A DNA stretch of 43,924 bases from an uncultured Pseudoxanthomonas sp. (lineage in GTDB: Bacteria; Pseudomonadota; Gammaproteobacteria; Xanthomonadales; Xanthomonadaceae). The position numbers and the translations under genes were made by a program. The stretch covers positions 1 to 43,924 of the forward strand of contig NZ_CAMPJD010000042.1 in the NCBI RefSeq assembly GCF_946886695.1. The letters are read 5' to 3'. Within the stretch, counting starts at the first letter, position 1. Each line of letters begins with the position of its first letter. This document shows positions 24,465-32,518 of this stretch, one piece after another. The notes under the pieces were generated by a model. It did no database searches. It saw nothing but the letters and a program-made list of their open reading frames with translations, and was not told where the DNA came from.

Positions 24465-25273
24465 AGGAGCGGCCGCCGCGCCTCATCCAGCGCTATCGTT
24501 CTGTCCGCGATCCCCGGCAGCGTCGCCAGCAGGTGCCGGCTGGTGCGCTCGTAGTGCTGGATGAAGCGGTCAAGCTGCGCGCGATCCATGCCGGTGCGGG
24601 CGCGATCGCGGGCGAGCATCGCCTGTTCCTGCTGCCATCGCCATGTCCGCACGATCCCGAAGCCCGGCGGCTGCAGAAACCACAGGGTGTCGATGCGCGA
24701 CCACAGCGCGGGATAGTCGCGGCGCAGCGCATCATTGCAATGCCGGCGCCACACCCCGTCGGGATCTTCGTCGCGTTCGAGCGCATTGACCGGCGCGGAC
24801 AGGGCGATGTCGTCCTCGGGCATGGCATTAAGGCACCAGCCTTCGAACAGCACCAAATCCACGCGTTCCGACAGGCGTGGCCATCCGGCCGTTGGCAGGC
24901 GGTCATCGGCCAGCTTGTCGAACCGCGGCAGTGCGATGTCCTCGCCGGCACGCAACGCATCCAGCACCTGGCCGCCGAGCGCCACGTCGTGCGTCCCTGG
25001 CGGCCCGCGCGTGGCGAGCAAGGGATGCACCTCCGCGGCAAGGCGCATGCGCTGGGCGCGGGTCAGATAGAGGTCGTCCAGCGACAGTACGGCCACGCGC
25101 AGGCCGGAGGCTTCCGCCTGCATGGCGATCTGATGGGCCAGCGTCGATTTGCCACTTCCCTGCAGGCCGGTGATGGCGAAGACCGGCGTACGTGCCGGCA
25201 ATGCACGCGCGGCGGCCAGCGCCTCGCCGACGAGAACGTCGGGAAAGCCCTCGGGGTGCGTTGCCTGCGTCAT
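24449..25273 (-). CDS. P-loop kinase of the D-glycerate 3-kinase (GLYK/Tda10) type
   Basis: 274 residues. The Walker A motif [13 protein letters not shown] is at 36-44, and the GLYK/Tda10 signature follows: [13 protein letters not shown] then [14 protein letters not shown] and [15 protein letters not shown] sits at the Walker B-like position. Relatives include plant glycerate 3-kinase and yeast Tda10; the bacterial substrate is unproven. The ATG at 25273 is preferred; an in-frame ATG at 25291 would add six residues. The last residues VGAT and the TAA stop are encoded by a REP palindrome, so the original C-terminus has been replaced or extended. It is divergent from pdxH. Confidence 0.82.
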   Translation of the reverse strand: MTQATHPEGFPDVLVGEALAAARALPARTPVFAITGLQGSGKSTLAHQIAMQAEASGLRVAVLSLDDLYLTRAQRMRLAAEVHPLLATRGPPGTHDVALGGQVLDALRAGEDIALPRFDKLADDRLPTAGWPRLSERVDLVLFEGWCLNAMPEDDIALSAPVNALERDEDPDGVWRRHCNDALRRDYPALWSRIDTLWFLQPPGFGIVRTWRWQQEQAMLARDRARTGMDRAQLDRFIQHYERTSRHLLATLPGIADRTIALDEARRPLLVGAT

Positions 25274-25323
25274 CGCGCGACAATAGCGCATGCCCGGCAC
25301 GCGGGCGCTGCCCTGACGACGCC

Positions 25324-25926
25324 ATGACCGATCTGTACGCCGAAGCCCTCGCCACGTTCGCCACGCTCTTCGGCGAGGCCAAGTCGTCGGGCACCGAGAT
25401 CGAGCCCAACGCGATGACGCTGGCCACCGCCACGCCGGACGGTCGTCCTTCCGCACGCACCGTATTGCTGAAGGCGTTCGACGAACTCGGCTTCGTGTTC
25501 TACACGCATACCCACAGCCAGAAGGGGCGCGAGTTGCACGACAACCCGTGGGCCGCTCTGCTGTTCCTGTGGCGCAGCCTGCGCGACGCCGGCATCCAGG
25601 TGCGCGTGGAAGGCACCGTCACGCCCGTCAGCGATGCGGAAGCCGATGCCTACTTCGCCTCGCGCCCACGCCAGAGCCAATTGGGTGCCTGGGCGTCGAT
25701 CCAGTCCGAGACGCTGGATTCACGCGAGGCCTTCGAGACGCGCATGGCGGAGGTGGAGGCACGCTTCGCCGGTACCGACGTGCCGCGCCCGGACGGATGG
25801 AGCGGCTACCGCGTGGCGCCGGAAGCGATCGAGTTCTGGTACGGCGCCCAGTTCCGGCTACATGAGCGCTGGCGTTACGAATGCGATGCCGCCGGTGCGT
25901 GGAGCAAGCGGATGTTGTTTCCTTGA
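25324..25926 (+). CDS. pdxH: pyridoxine/pyridoxamine 5'-phosphate oxidase
   Basis: A 200-residue FMN enzyme that makes pyridoxal 5'-phosphate from PNP or PMP. It shows the FMN/PLP-site region [54 protein letters not shown], the [13 protein letters not shown] stretch and the C-terminal [18 protein letters not shown] and RLHERWRY. Length is slightly below E. coli PdxH (218), mostly at the N-terminus. The stop overlaps a TTG start of the acetyltransferase (TTGA). It is divergent from the GLYK-like kinase. Confidence 0.96.
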   Translation: MTDLYAEALATFATLFGEAKSSGTEIEPNAMTLATATPDGRPSARTVLLKAFDELGFVFYTHTHSQKGRELHDNPWAALLFLWRSLRDAGIQVRVEGTVTPVSDAEADAYFASRPRQSQLGAWASIQSETLDSREAFETRMAEVEARFAGTDVPRPDGWSGYRVAPEAIEFWYGAQFRLHERWRYECDAAGAWSKRMLFP

Positions 25927-26375
25927 GCGATATCCGCATCGCCGCGGCCACGCGGGAGGACATCGCGGCATGGACCGCCCTGCGCCTGGCGCTGTGGCCC
26001 GATGCCGACCTTGCGGAACTGCGTGAGGAGGCGCTTGCCTGGGATGCCGCCTCGGCCGTCGCCCTGCTGGCTTTCGATGCCCACGGCTACGCGATCGGCC
26101 TGGCTGAAGCCAGTCTGCGGCACGACTACGTCAATGGCACTGACGGTTCGCCGGTGGGCTTCCTGGAAGGCTGGTATGTCGATCCTGCATGGCGCGGCCA
26201 CGGCGTGGGACGCGCGCTGGCCGCAGAAGTCGAAGCCTGGACGCGGGCACAGGGCTGTGCGGAACTGGCGTCCGATGCGTTGCTCGACAACACCGCCAGC
26301 CATGCCGCGCACGCGGCCTGCGGTTTCGAGGAGACCGAGCGCGTGGTGTATTTCCGCAAGCGGCTGGACGATTGA
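25923..26375 (+). CDS. GNAT acetyltransferase resembling aminoglycoside 6'-N-acetyltransferase
   Basis: 150 residues. The sequence tracks the chromosomal AAC(6')-I family of Stenotrophomonas and enterics: [11 protein letters not shown] near the N-terminus, [37 protein letters not shown] (acetyl-CoA motif A, RGHGVG), [12 protein letters not shown], and [18 protein letters not shown]. Those enzymes acetylate the 6'-amine of aminoglycosides, and many are nearly silent in their native host. The start is the TTG at 25923, overlapping pdxH as TTGA; the frame is open further upstream inside pdxH. The BtuF-like gene begins 3 bp after the stop. Resistance is a prediction, not shown. Confidence 0.8.
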   Translation: MSDIRIAAATREDIAAWTALRLALWPDADLAELREEALAWDAASAVALLAFDAHGYAIGLAEASLRHDYVNGTDGSPVGFLEGWYVDPAWRGHGVGRALAAEVEAWTRAQGCAELASDALLDNTASHAAHAACGFEETERVVYFRKRLDD

Positions 26376-26378
26376 ACC

Positions 26379-27221
26379 ATGGGCCCTCGACGTATCGTCT
26401 GCCTCACCGAGGAGCCCACCGAGACGCTGTACGCGCTAGGCGAGCAGGACCGCATCGTCGGCATCAGCGGGTTCACCGTGCGCCCCCCGCAGGCGCGCAA
26501 GGAGAAGCCGAAGGTCAGCGCATTCACCAGCGCGAAGATCGACGAAATCCTGAAACTCCGGCCCGATCTTGCCATCGGCTTCTCTGACATACAGGCCGAC
26601 ATCGCGGCCGAGCTGGTGCGGCAGGGCGTGGAGGTCTGGATCAGCAATCACCGCAGCGTGGACGGCATCGTCGACTACGTGCGGCGGCTGGGTGCCCTGG
26701 TCGGTGTCGCCGTGCGCGCCAACGAGTATGCCGATGCGCTGCAGCACGGGCTGGATGACGTACGTGCGCAGGCCGCGCGCCTGCCACGCCGGCCGACGGT
26801 CTACTTCGAGGAATGGGACGAACCGCAGATCACCGGCATCCGCTGGGTGTCGGAACTGATCGGCATCGCCGGCGGTGACGACGTGTTTCCGGAACTGGCC
26901 AAGGAGTCGCTGGCGAAGCACCGCATCCTCGCCGATGGCAGCGAGGTCGTCCGGCGCGCGCCGGACATCATCCTCGGCTCGTGGTGTGGCAAGAAGTTCC
27001 GCCCCGACAAGGTCGCGGAACGGCCGGGTTGGGATGCGATTCCCGCCGTGCGTGACGGCGAACTGCACGAGATCAAGTCGCCGCTTATCCTGCAGCCGGG
27101 ACCGGCCGCGCTGACGGATGGTGTGCGGGCGATCGCGGCGATCGTGCAGGCGTGGGCGGCGCGGCGCGGCGCGTCAGAGGGGGAGTTTGCCTTTGGACAC
27201 CCATTTGTGGGAGCGACGTAA
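26379..27221 (+). CDS. BtuF/FecB-like substrate-binding fold protein without signal peptide
   Basis: 280 residues of the periplasmic-binding-protein class III fold (cobalamin/siderophore type): PRRIVCLTEEPTETLYALGE, IVGISGFTVRPP, VSAFTSAKIDEILKLRPDLAIGF, then TVYFEEWDEP and WVSELIGIAGGDDVF. The protein begins directly with the first strand of the fold and has no signal peptide, so it is likely cytoplasmic. No ABC permease or ATPase is adjacent. It may bind a corrinoid or another ligand in the cytosol. The last four residues (VGAT) and the stop lie inside a REP palindrome. It is third in the pdxH operon. Confidence 0.8.
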   Translation: MGPRRIVCLTEEPTETLYALGEQDRIVGISGFTVRPPQARKEKPKVSAFTSAKIDEILKLRPDLAIGFSDIQADIAAELVRQGVEVWISNHRSVDGIVDYVRRLGALVGVAVRANEYADALQHGLDDVRAQAARLPRRPTVYFEEWDEPQITGIRWVSELIGIAGGDDVFPELAKESLAKHRILADGSEVVRRAPDIILGSWCGKKFRPDKVAERPGWDAIPAVRDGELHEIKSPLILQPGPAALTDGVRAIAAIVQAWAARRGASEGEFAFGHPFVGAT

Positions 27222-27271
27222 GTCGCGATGAAGCACCGCGGCGGCCTATCGCGACTTACGTCGCTCCCACA
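27206..27271. repeat. inverted pair of REP-type palindromes (pair B)
   Basis: Perfect 24-bp inverted arms (27206-27229 and 27248-27271) with an 18-bp spacer. The GTGG head and GCGAC-GTAA-GTCGC hairpin are the same as in pair C, whose arms are identical. The left arm contains the TAA stop (27219-27221) of the BtuF-like gene; the right arm lies 14 bp from the convergent DUF4426 stop. Confidence 0.88.
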
Positions 27272-27285
27272 GGTTTTCCTTTGCC

Positions 27286-27738
27286 TCAGAAATTCCGCTG
27301 GAGCTTCACCGTCTCGGTTCGCCCGCCGGCCGTCACCACGATTTCGAAACGGTAGGAGTTGCGCGGCGAGATGCGCGCCGTGCCTATATGGTCCGCGTAG
27401 CCGCCGGCGTCGACCTTGCGCAGCGTGATGGCCTGCCGCGCGCCGGACAGGTCGTGCGCGGTGACGCTGACGTCGCCCTCCGCATCGACTTCTTCCCCAC
27501 CGTCCACGGTGCGCAGCGCGACCAGCACCAGCGCCGTGCCGGCGTCGCGTGGCACGCCGTACTGCCTGGCGACCGCCTCGCTCAACGCCAGCGTCGGCAG
27601 CGCGTTGTAGCGCACGCGCAGGGTGCCGAAGTCGGCCTCGGCCGGCGTGGCTTGCACGAACTCCGCGGTGCGCGGGGCCTCGCCGCCGGAGCAGGCGGAC
27701 AGCAGGACCAGGGCGAGCGGGGCGGCGAATCGTTTCAT
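27286..27738 (-). CDS. DUF4426 lipoprotein
   Basis: A 150-residue protein with a lipoprotein signal (lipobox LLSAC, Cys at residue 16) and a beta-rich domain with VRYNALPTLALSEAVARQYG, ALVLVALRTVDGG, YADHIGTARISPRNSYRFEI. This matches the DUF4426 family, which has no known activity. The start is ATG 27738; another in-frame ATG at 27744 would add Met-His. It lies 59 bp after proC in the yggS-proC cluster, an association also seen in other gammaproteobacteria. Confidence 0.82.
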   Translation of the reverse strand: MKRFAAPLALVLLSACSGGEAPRTAEFVQATPAEADFGTLRVRYNALPTLALSEAVARQYGVPRDAGTALVLVALRTVDGGEEVDAEGDVSVTAHDLSGARQAITLRKVDAGGYADHIGTARISPRNSYRFEIVVTAGGRTETVKLQRNF

Positions 27739-27797
27739 GTGCATGGGGGATGTGGGCCTGGGTAGCGTACGACGTCGGGAAGGAGGCGGATGCAGGC

Positions 27798-28643
27798 TCA
27801 GTCGTTCGCCGCAGACAACTCGCCGCCACGCACGGTGGCGGCGTGCACGGCCTGTGCCACCAGCGTTTCGAAGCCGCCCGCCTGGAAGGTCTCGATGGCC
27901 GCCTGCGTGGTGCCGTTGGGGGAGGTGACGCGACGGCGCAGCTCGGCCGGTGTTTCGCCGCTCTCGGTCAGCATGCGCGCCGCGCCCAGCACGGTCTGCA
28001 GCACCAGCGTACGTGCCGCTTCGTCGGACAGGCCTTCCGCCTTCGCCGCCGCTTCCATCGCTTCGGCGAGCAGGAAGACATACGCGGGCCCGCTGCCCGA
28101 TACGCCTGTGACCGCATCCATCGTGGCCTCTGCCTCGATCCACACGGTCGGACCTGCGGACGACAGCAGCAGCTCGGCGCGCTGCCGACCCGCCGCATCG
28201 ACTTCGCTGCTGGCATGCAGCCCGGTGACACCGGCACCCAGCAGGGCAGGCGTGTTGGGCATGCTGCGTACCACCGGCACGCCTCCGCCCAGCCAGCGTT
28301 GCATCTGCGTGGTCGTGATGCCGGCCGCGATGGACACGGCGAGCGGGCGCTGTGACTGCGCCAGCGGTGCGAGGCCTTCGCACACCGCGCGCATCACCTG
28401 CGGCTTCACCGCGAACAACCAGGTATCGGCGCCGTAGGCCGCTTCCGCCGCCTCGGCGAAGACCTGCACACCGAAATCCGCAGCCAGTGCGGCGCGCGGA
28501 GCTTCGGCAGGTTCCGCCACGCGGATGCGCGAGGGGTCCGCGCCGCGCTTGACCAGGCCGCCGATCAGGCTGCGCGCCATGTTGCCGCCGCCGATGAAGG
28601 CGAGCGGATGCGTCAGCAGGGGGGAAGTGTTCGAGCGGGTCAT
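27798..28643 (-). CDS. proC: pyrroline-5-carboxylate reductase
   Basis: 281 residues; reduces P5C to proline with NAD(P)H. The Rossmann loop is AFIGGGNMARSLIGGL. Conserved segments include LFAVKPQVM, VRSMPNTPALLGAGVTG, and the C-terminal VTGVSGSGPAYVFLLAEAM followed by SPNGTTQAAIETFQAGGF. The ATG at 28643 gives the normal length. It is 40 bp after yggS, the usual yggS-proC pairing. Confidence 0.97.
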   Translation of the reverse strand: MTRSNTSPLLTHPLAFIGGGNMARSLIGGLVKRGADPSRIRVAEPAEAPRAALAADFGVQVFAEAAEAAYGADTWLFAVKPQVMRAVCEGLAPLAQSQRPLAVSIAAGITTTQMQRWLGGGVPVVRSMPNTPALLGAGVTGLHASSEVDAAGRQRAELLLSSAGPTVWIEAEATMDAVTGVSGSGPAYVFLLAEAMEAAAKAEGLSDEAARTLVLQTVLGAARMLTESGETPAELRRRVTSPNGTTQAAIETFQAGGFETLVAQAVHAATVRGGELSAAND

Positions 28644-28683
28644 GGAGTGGAGCCTCGTGGAAGTGGCGGGTTGGGGCGCGGCA

Positions 28684-29373
28684 TCAGACGGTTCGCGCCG
28701 GTCGCGCGCCGAACAGTGCGGTGCCGATGCGGACCATCGTGGCGCCATGCGCGATGGCCTGTGCGAAGTCGTCGCTCATGCCCATCGACAGGGTATCGAT
28801 GCCGGGGTATCGCGACGCCAGCGCGTCCTGCAGCGATTTCATGCGGCTGAATGCAGCGGCGCGTGCGGCCGGGTCCGGATGCGGCGCGGGAATCGCCATC
28901 AGTCCACGCAGTCTCAAGCCAGGCGCGGCGGCAATGGCATCGGCCAGGGCCGTGACGTCGTCGGGATGGCAGCCGTGCTTGCTCGCTTCGTCGTCGATGT
29001 TCACCTGGATGAGCACGTTCAGCGGTGGGCGATCCGTAGGCCGATAGCGTGACAGGGCGCCGATCAATCTGTGACGGTCTACCGTTTGCACCCAGTCGAA
29101 GATGCGCGCGGCGATCTCGGCCTTGTTCGATTGCAGGTGGCCGATGAGATGCCATTCCAGCCCCATGCCGGCCAGTTCGCCGATCTTCGCCTGCGCCTCC
29201 TGCACGTAGTTCTCGCCGAAGGCGCGCTGCCCGGCACGGGCCAGTGCGGCCACGGCGGCGGCGGGATGCAGCTTGGACACGGCCAGCAGATCGGGTGCTG
29301 GCCGATGGGCGGCATCTGCTGCGTTTTCAAGACGTTGCAGGGTCTCGCTGAAAGCGTCGGCGAGCATGTTCAT
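28684..29373 (-). CDS. yggS: YggS family PLP homeostasis protein
   Basis: A 229-residue single-domain TIM-barrel PLP protein (PLPBP/YggS). The PLP lysine is in LLAVSKLHPA, followed by AFGENYVQEAQAK, WHLIGHLQSNKAE, VDRHRLI, LIQVNIDDE, and GLMAIP and SMGMSDDFAQAIAHGATMVRIGTALFG. It modulates the cellular PLP pool. The ATG at 29373 starts MNMLADAF. It is divergent from pilT, whose predicted -35 begins only 8 bp away. Confidence 0.95.
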   Translation of the reverse strand: MNMLADAFSETLQRLENAADAAHRPAPDLLAVSKLHPAAAVAALARAGQRAFGENYVQEAQAKIGELAGMGLEWHLIGHLQSNKAEIAARIFDWVQTVDRHRLIGALSRYRPTDRPPLNVLIQVNIDDEASKHGCHPDDVTALADAIAAAPGLRLRGLMAIPAPHPDPAARAAAFSRMKSLQDALASRYPGIDTLSMGMSDDFAQAIAHGATMVRIGTALFGARPARTV

Positions 29374-29380
29374 CCAACCA

Positions 29381-29414
29381 TTGGCGGGAACGGCAAGGGC
29401 GCTATACTGCCCTT
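29381..29414 (+). promoter_or_regulatory. predicted pilT promoter with dyad over the -10
   Basis: TTGGCG (29381-29386), a 16-bp spacer and TATACT (29403-29408) form a sigma70-like promoter. The dyad AAGGGC-N8-GCCCTT (29395-29414) is centred on the -10, as expected for a repressor site, although it could be chance in high-GC DNA. Confidence 0.45.
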
Positions 29415-29460
29415 CGGGGAAGTAACGTTCCAGTTCGCAGCAACTTGGGGAAGCAGCGTC

Positions 29461-30498
29461 ATGGATATCGCCGAACTCTTGGCGTTCTCGGTAAAGAACA
29501 AGGCATCGGACCTCCACCTGTCAGCCGGCCTGCCGCCGATGATCCGTGTGGACGGCGACGTACGCCGCATCAACATCCCGGCGCTGGACCACAAGCAGGT
29601 GCACGCGCTGGTCTACGACATCATGTCGGACAAGCAGCGGCGCGACTTCGAGGAATTCCTGGAAGTCGACTTCTCGTTCGAGATCCCGTCGCTGGCGCGC
29701 TTCCGCGTCAACGCGTTCAACCAGAACCGCGGTGCGGGTGCGGTGTTCCGTACCATTCCCTCGGAAGTGCTGACCCTGGAAGACCTGGGGTGCCCGCCGC
29801 TGTTCCGCGAGCTGATCCAGCAGCCGCAGGGCCTGATCCTGGTCACCGGCCCGACCGGTTCGGGCAAGTCGACCACGCTGGCGGCGATGATCGACCACAT
29901 CAACAAGAACGAATACGCGCACATCCTCTCGGTCGAGGATCCGATCGAGTTCGTGCACACCTCGCAGAAGTGCCTGATCAACCAGCGCGAAGTGCACCGC
30001 GATACGCATGGCTTCAACGAGGCGCTGCGTTCGGCCCTGCGTGAAGACCCGGACTACATTCTGGTCGGCGAGTTGCGCGACCTTGAAACCATCCGCCTGG
30101 CGCTGACCGCCGCGGAGACGGGCCACCTGGTGTTCGCCACCCTGCATACCAGCTCGGCGGCCAAGACCATCGACCGCGTCATCGACGTGTTCCCCGCCGG
30201 CGAGAAGCCGATGGTGCGTTCGATGCTGTCCGAATCGTTGCGTGCCGTCATTTCGCAGGCGCTGCTGAAGAAGATCGGCGGCGGCCGTACTGCCGCGTGG
30301 GAAATCATGGTGGGCACGCCCGCCATCCGCAACCTGATCCGCGAGGACAAGGTTGCGCAGATGTACTCGTCCATCCAGACCGGCCAGAACTACGGAATGA
30401 TGACCCTGGACCAGCATCTGCAGGATCTGGTGAAGCGCAGCCTCATCACCCGGCAGCAGGCCAAGGAATACGCGAAGGACAAGCGTCTGTTCGAGTAA
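29461..30498 (+). CDS. pilT: type IV pilus retraction ATPase PilT
   Basis: A 345-residue hexameric secretion-superfamily ATPase that powers pilus retraction. The N-terminal PAS-like domain includes KASDLHLSAGLPPMIRVDGD. The Walker A GPTGSGKST is at 130-138. The Asp box is HILSVEDPIEFVH, Walker B ILVGELRDLETIRLALTAAETGH and the His box ATLHTSSAAKTIDR. The C-terminal AIRNLIREDK motif needed for retraction in other PilT proteins is present. It is divergent from yggS and 142 bp upstream of pilU. Confidence 0.98.
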   Translation: MDIAELLAFSVKNKASDLHLSAGLPPMIRVDGDVRRINIPALDHKQVHALVYDIMSDKQRRDFEEFLEVDFSFEIPSLARFRVNAFNQNRGAGAVFRTIPSEVLTLEDLGCPPLFRELIQQPQGLILVTGPTGSGKSTTLAAMIDHINKNEYAHILSVEDPIEFVHTSQKCLINQREVHRDTHGFNEALRSALREDPDYILVGELRDLETIRLALTAAETGHLVFATLHTSSAAKTIDRVIDVFPAGEKPMVRSMLSESLRAVISQALLKKIGGGRTAAWEIMVGTPAIRNLIREDKVAQMYSSIQTGQNYGMMTLDQHLQDLVKRSLITRQQAKEYAKDKRLFE

Positions 30499-30505
30499 GG
30501 CCAGT

Positions 30506-30621
30506 AATTCGTGATTCGTGATTTGTGATTCGTCAATAGCCGGGGTTCTGATGCGGTGATGCACAGTGGATCGTCAAGGCAATGGCTCTTGCGAATCACG
30601 TCTCACGTCTCACGAATCACG
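30506..30621. repeat. short-period repeats and their inverse between pilT and pilU
   Basis: The left block (30506-30533) is a tandem of the heptamer-like unit GTGATTC (three imperfect copies). The right block (30592-30621) carries the opposite-strand form (GAATCAC and TCTCACG copies). The two blocks could fold into a long imperfect hairpin between pilT and pilU. No coding content is seen in the 142-bp gap. Confidence 0.6.
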
Positions 30622-30636
30622 GCTCCGAAAGGAGCC
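30621..30636 (+). promoter_or_regulatory. GNRA-capped hairpin over the pilU ribosome binding site
   Basis: GGCTCC-GAAA-GGAGCC is a perfect six-pair GC-rich stem with a GAAA tetraloop. Its 3' arm holds the GGAG Shine-Dalgarno sequence of pilU, four bases upstream of the ATG. Folded, the stem would hide the SD. Confidence 0.6.
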
Positions 30637-30640
30637 ACCC

Positions 30641-31771
30641 ATGAGCACCATCGATTTCACCTCGTTCCTCAAGCTGATGGCGCACCAGAAGGCGTCGGAC
30701 CTGTTCATCACGTCCGGCATGCCGCCATCCATCAAGGTGAACGGCAAGATCTCGCCGATCACGCAGACGCCGCTGACATCGCAGCAGTCGCGCGACCTGG
30801 TGCTGAACGTGATGACGCCGTCGCAGCGCGAGGAGTTCGAAAAGACCCACGAGTGCAACTTCGCGATCGGCGTAGCCGGCGTGGGCCGCTTCCGTGTCAG
30901 CTGCTTCTACCAGCGCAACCAGGTGGGCATGGTGCTGCGTCGTATCGAGACGCGCATCCCGACCATCGAAGAGCTGAACCTGCCGCCGGTCATCAAGACG
31001 CTGGCCATGACCAAGCGCGGCATCATCATCTTCGTCGGCGCCACGGGCACGGGTAAGTCCACCTCGCTGGCGGCGATGATCGGCTACCGCAACCAGAATT
31101 CCACCGGCCACATCATCACCATCGAAGACCCCATCGAGTTCGTGCACAAGCACGAGGGCTGCATCATCACGCAGCGCGAAGTGGGCATCGACACCGACAG
31201 CTGGGACGCAGCGCTGAAGAACACGCTGCGCCAGGCGCCGGACGTGATCATGATCGGCGAAGTGCGCACCCGCGAGGGCATGGACCACGCCATCGCCTTC
31301 GCCGAAACCGGCCACTTGGTGCTGTGCACGCTGCACGCCAACAACGCCAACCAGGCGATGGACCGCATCATCAACTTCTTCCCGGAAGACCGCCGCAACC
31401 AGTTGCTGATGGACCTGTCGCTGAACCTCAAGGGCGTGGTCGCGCAGCAGCTGATCCCGACCCCGGATGGCAAGAGCCGGCGCGTGGCGATGGAGATCCT
31501 GCTGGGCACGCCGCTGGTGCAGGACTACATCCGCGAAGGCGAGGTGCACAAGCTGAAGGAAGTGATGAAGGAGTCCACCAACCTCGGCATGAAGACCTTC
31601 GACCAGGCCCTGTTCGAGCTGTACCAGGCCGGCGAGATCAGCTACGAGGACGCACTGCGTTTCGCCGACTCGCAGAACGAAGTGCGCCTGCGCATCAAGC
31701 TGGCCCAGGGCGGCGACGCCCGCACGCTGGCGCAGGGCCTGGATGGCGTGGAGATCGCGGAAGTCAGGTGA
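30641..31771 (+). CDS. pilU: type IV pilus retraction ATPase-like PilU
   Basis: A 376-residue PilT paralogue, an accessory retraction motor that assists PilT. KASDLFITSGMPPSIKVNGK forms the N-domain, Walker A GATGTGKS lies at 133-140, the Asp box is IITIEDPIEFVHKHEG, Walker B VIMIGEVRTREGMDHAIAFAETGH and the His box CTLHANNANQAMDRI. The AIRNL motif of PilT is replaced by LVQDYIREGE, as in PilU. The ATG at 30641 follows an AAAGGAG SD lying in a hairpin. An intrinsic terminator follows 26 bp after the stop. Confidence 0.97.
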   Translation: MSTIDFTSFLKLMAHQKASDLFITSGMPPSIKVNGKISPITQTPLTSQQSRDLVLNVMTPSQREEFEKTHECNFAIGVAGVGRFRVSCFYQRNQVGMVLRRIETRIPTIEELNLPPVIKTLAMTKRGIIIFVGATGTGKSTSLAAMIGYRNQNSTGHIITIEDPIEFVHKHEGCIITQREVGIDTDSWDAALKNTLRQAPDVIMIGEVRTREGMDHAIAFAETGHLVLCTLHANNANQAMDRIINFFPEDRRNQLLMDLSLNLKGVVAQQLIPTPDGKSRRVAMEILLGTPLVQDYIREGEVHKLKEVMKESTNLGMKTFDQALFELYQAGEISYEDALRFADSQNEVRLRIKLAQGGDARTLAQGLDGVEIAEVR

Positions 31772-31797
31772 TTTCGCGCAACACGCGTCAAACGGAA

Positions 31798-31820
31798 GGG
31801 GCGGGCGACCGCCCCTTTTT
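31798..31820 (+). terminator. intrinsic terminator after pilU
   Basis: GGGGCGG (31798-31804), loop GCGA and CCGCCCC (31809-31815) form a 7-bp GC stem followed directly by TTTTT (31816-31820). This is the clearest Rho-independent terminator in the window. Confidence 0.92.
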
Positions 31821-31953
31821 CGTGGGCGATCGCCTGCCCGCAAGGACCTCCGGCACCCGCAAGTGTTGACTTCCGGCACCTCATTGCGCGATGGCTGGAT
31901 CCGATGATGTGCGGGAACCGACGCGATGTCGGCCTCTCCAGGACCCTTGCCCC

Positions 31954-32478
31954 ATGACGCATATCCTCGCCCACACGCCCCTCTGGGTCTTCGGCCTGTT
32001 CTTCGGTCTGGTCTATTTGGGCTCTGTCCAGAGCAGGACGCGCCAGGTCTCCCGCAACCGGCTGATCGTGCTGCCTATCGCCATGCTGGCCTGGTCGGTG
32101 TACTCGGTGTGGTGGACTTTCGATGCCCACCTCACGGCGCTGTCTGCATGGGCCTGCGGCTGGGTCGCCGTGGTGGCCATCTCCCTGGTGCGGGCGCCGT
32201 CGCGCCGTGCGTCCTACGACGCATCGACGAAGCAGTTCACGGTGCCGGGCAGCTGGGTGCCACTGGCGCTGATGATGGGCATCTTCTTCTTCAAGTACGC
32301 GGTGGCCGTGATTCATGCAATGAAGCCGGGCGTTCTCGATACGACCACGGCCGTTTTCGTGGTGGCAGGCGTGTACGGATTCTTTAGCGGCCTGTTCATG
32401 GCGCGAGCGCTGCGTATGCTTGGGGGTGATGAAGCTGCCGCGCCTGGTGGAGCGGAACGCTTGACGGCGAACGGGTAG
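31954..32478 (+). CDS. inner-membrane protein, DUF6622-like
   Basis: 174 residues with about five predicted membrane helices (starting LWVFGLFFGLVYLGSV, then NRLIVLPIAMLAWSVYSVWW, SAWACGWVAVVAISLV, VPLALMMGIFFFKYAVAVI, AVFVVAGVYGFFSGLFMARAL). It resembles the uncharacterised DUF6622 family. A Lys in the fourth helix (FFFKYAV) is unusual inside a membrane segment. The ATG at 31954 has an AGGA SD; the frame is open upstream but without membrane character. No partner is evident. Confidence 0.7.
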   Translation: MTHILAHTPLWVFGLFFGLVYLGSVQSRTRQVSRNRLIVLPIAMLAWSVYSVWWTFDAHLTALSAWACGWVAVVAISLVRAPSRRASYDASTKQFTVPGSWVPLALMMGIFFFKYAVAVIHAMKPGVLDTTTAVFVVAGVYGFFSGLFMARALRMLGGDEAAAPGGAERLTANG

Positions 32479-32518
32479 GATGGGAGGCGGCGCTTAGCTC
32501 ACCCCTCCTGCGAGCACC

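Noticed and set aside
29395..29414. Dyad upstream of pilT as a terminator of another transcript
   Set aside because: Short stem without U-tract and overlapping a good -10; a promoter element fits better.
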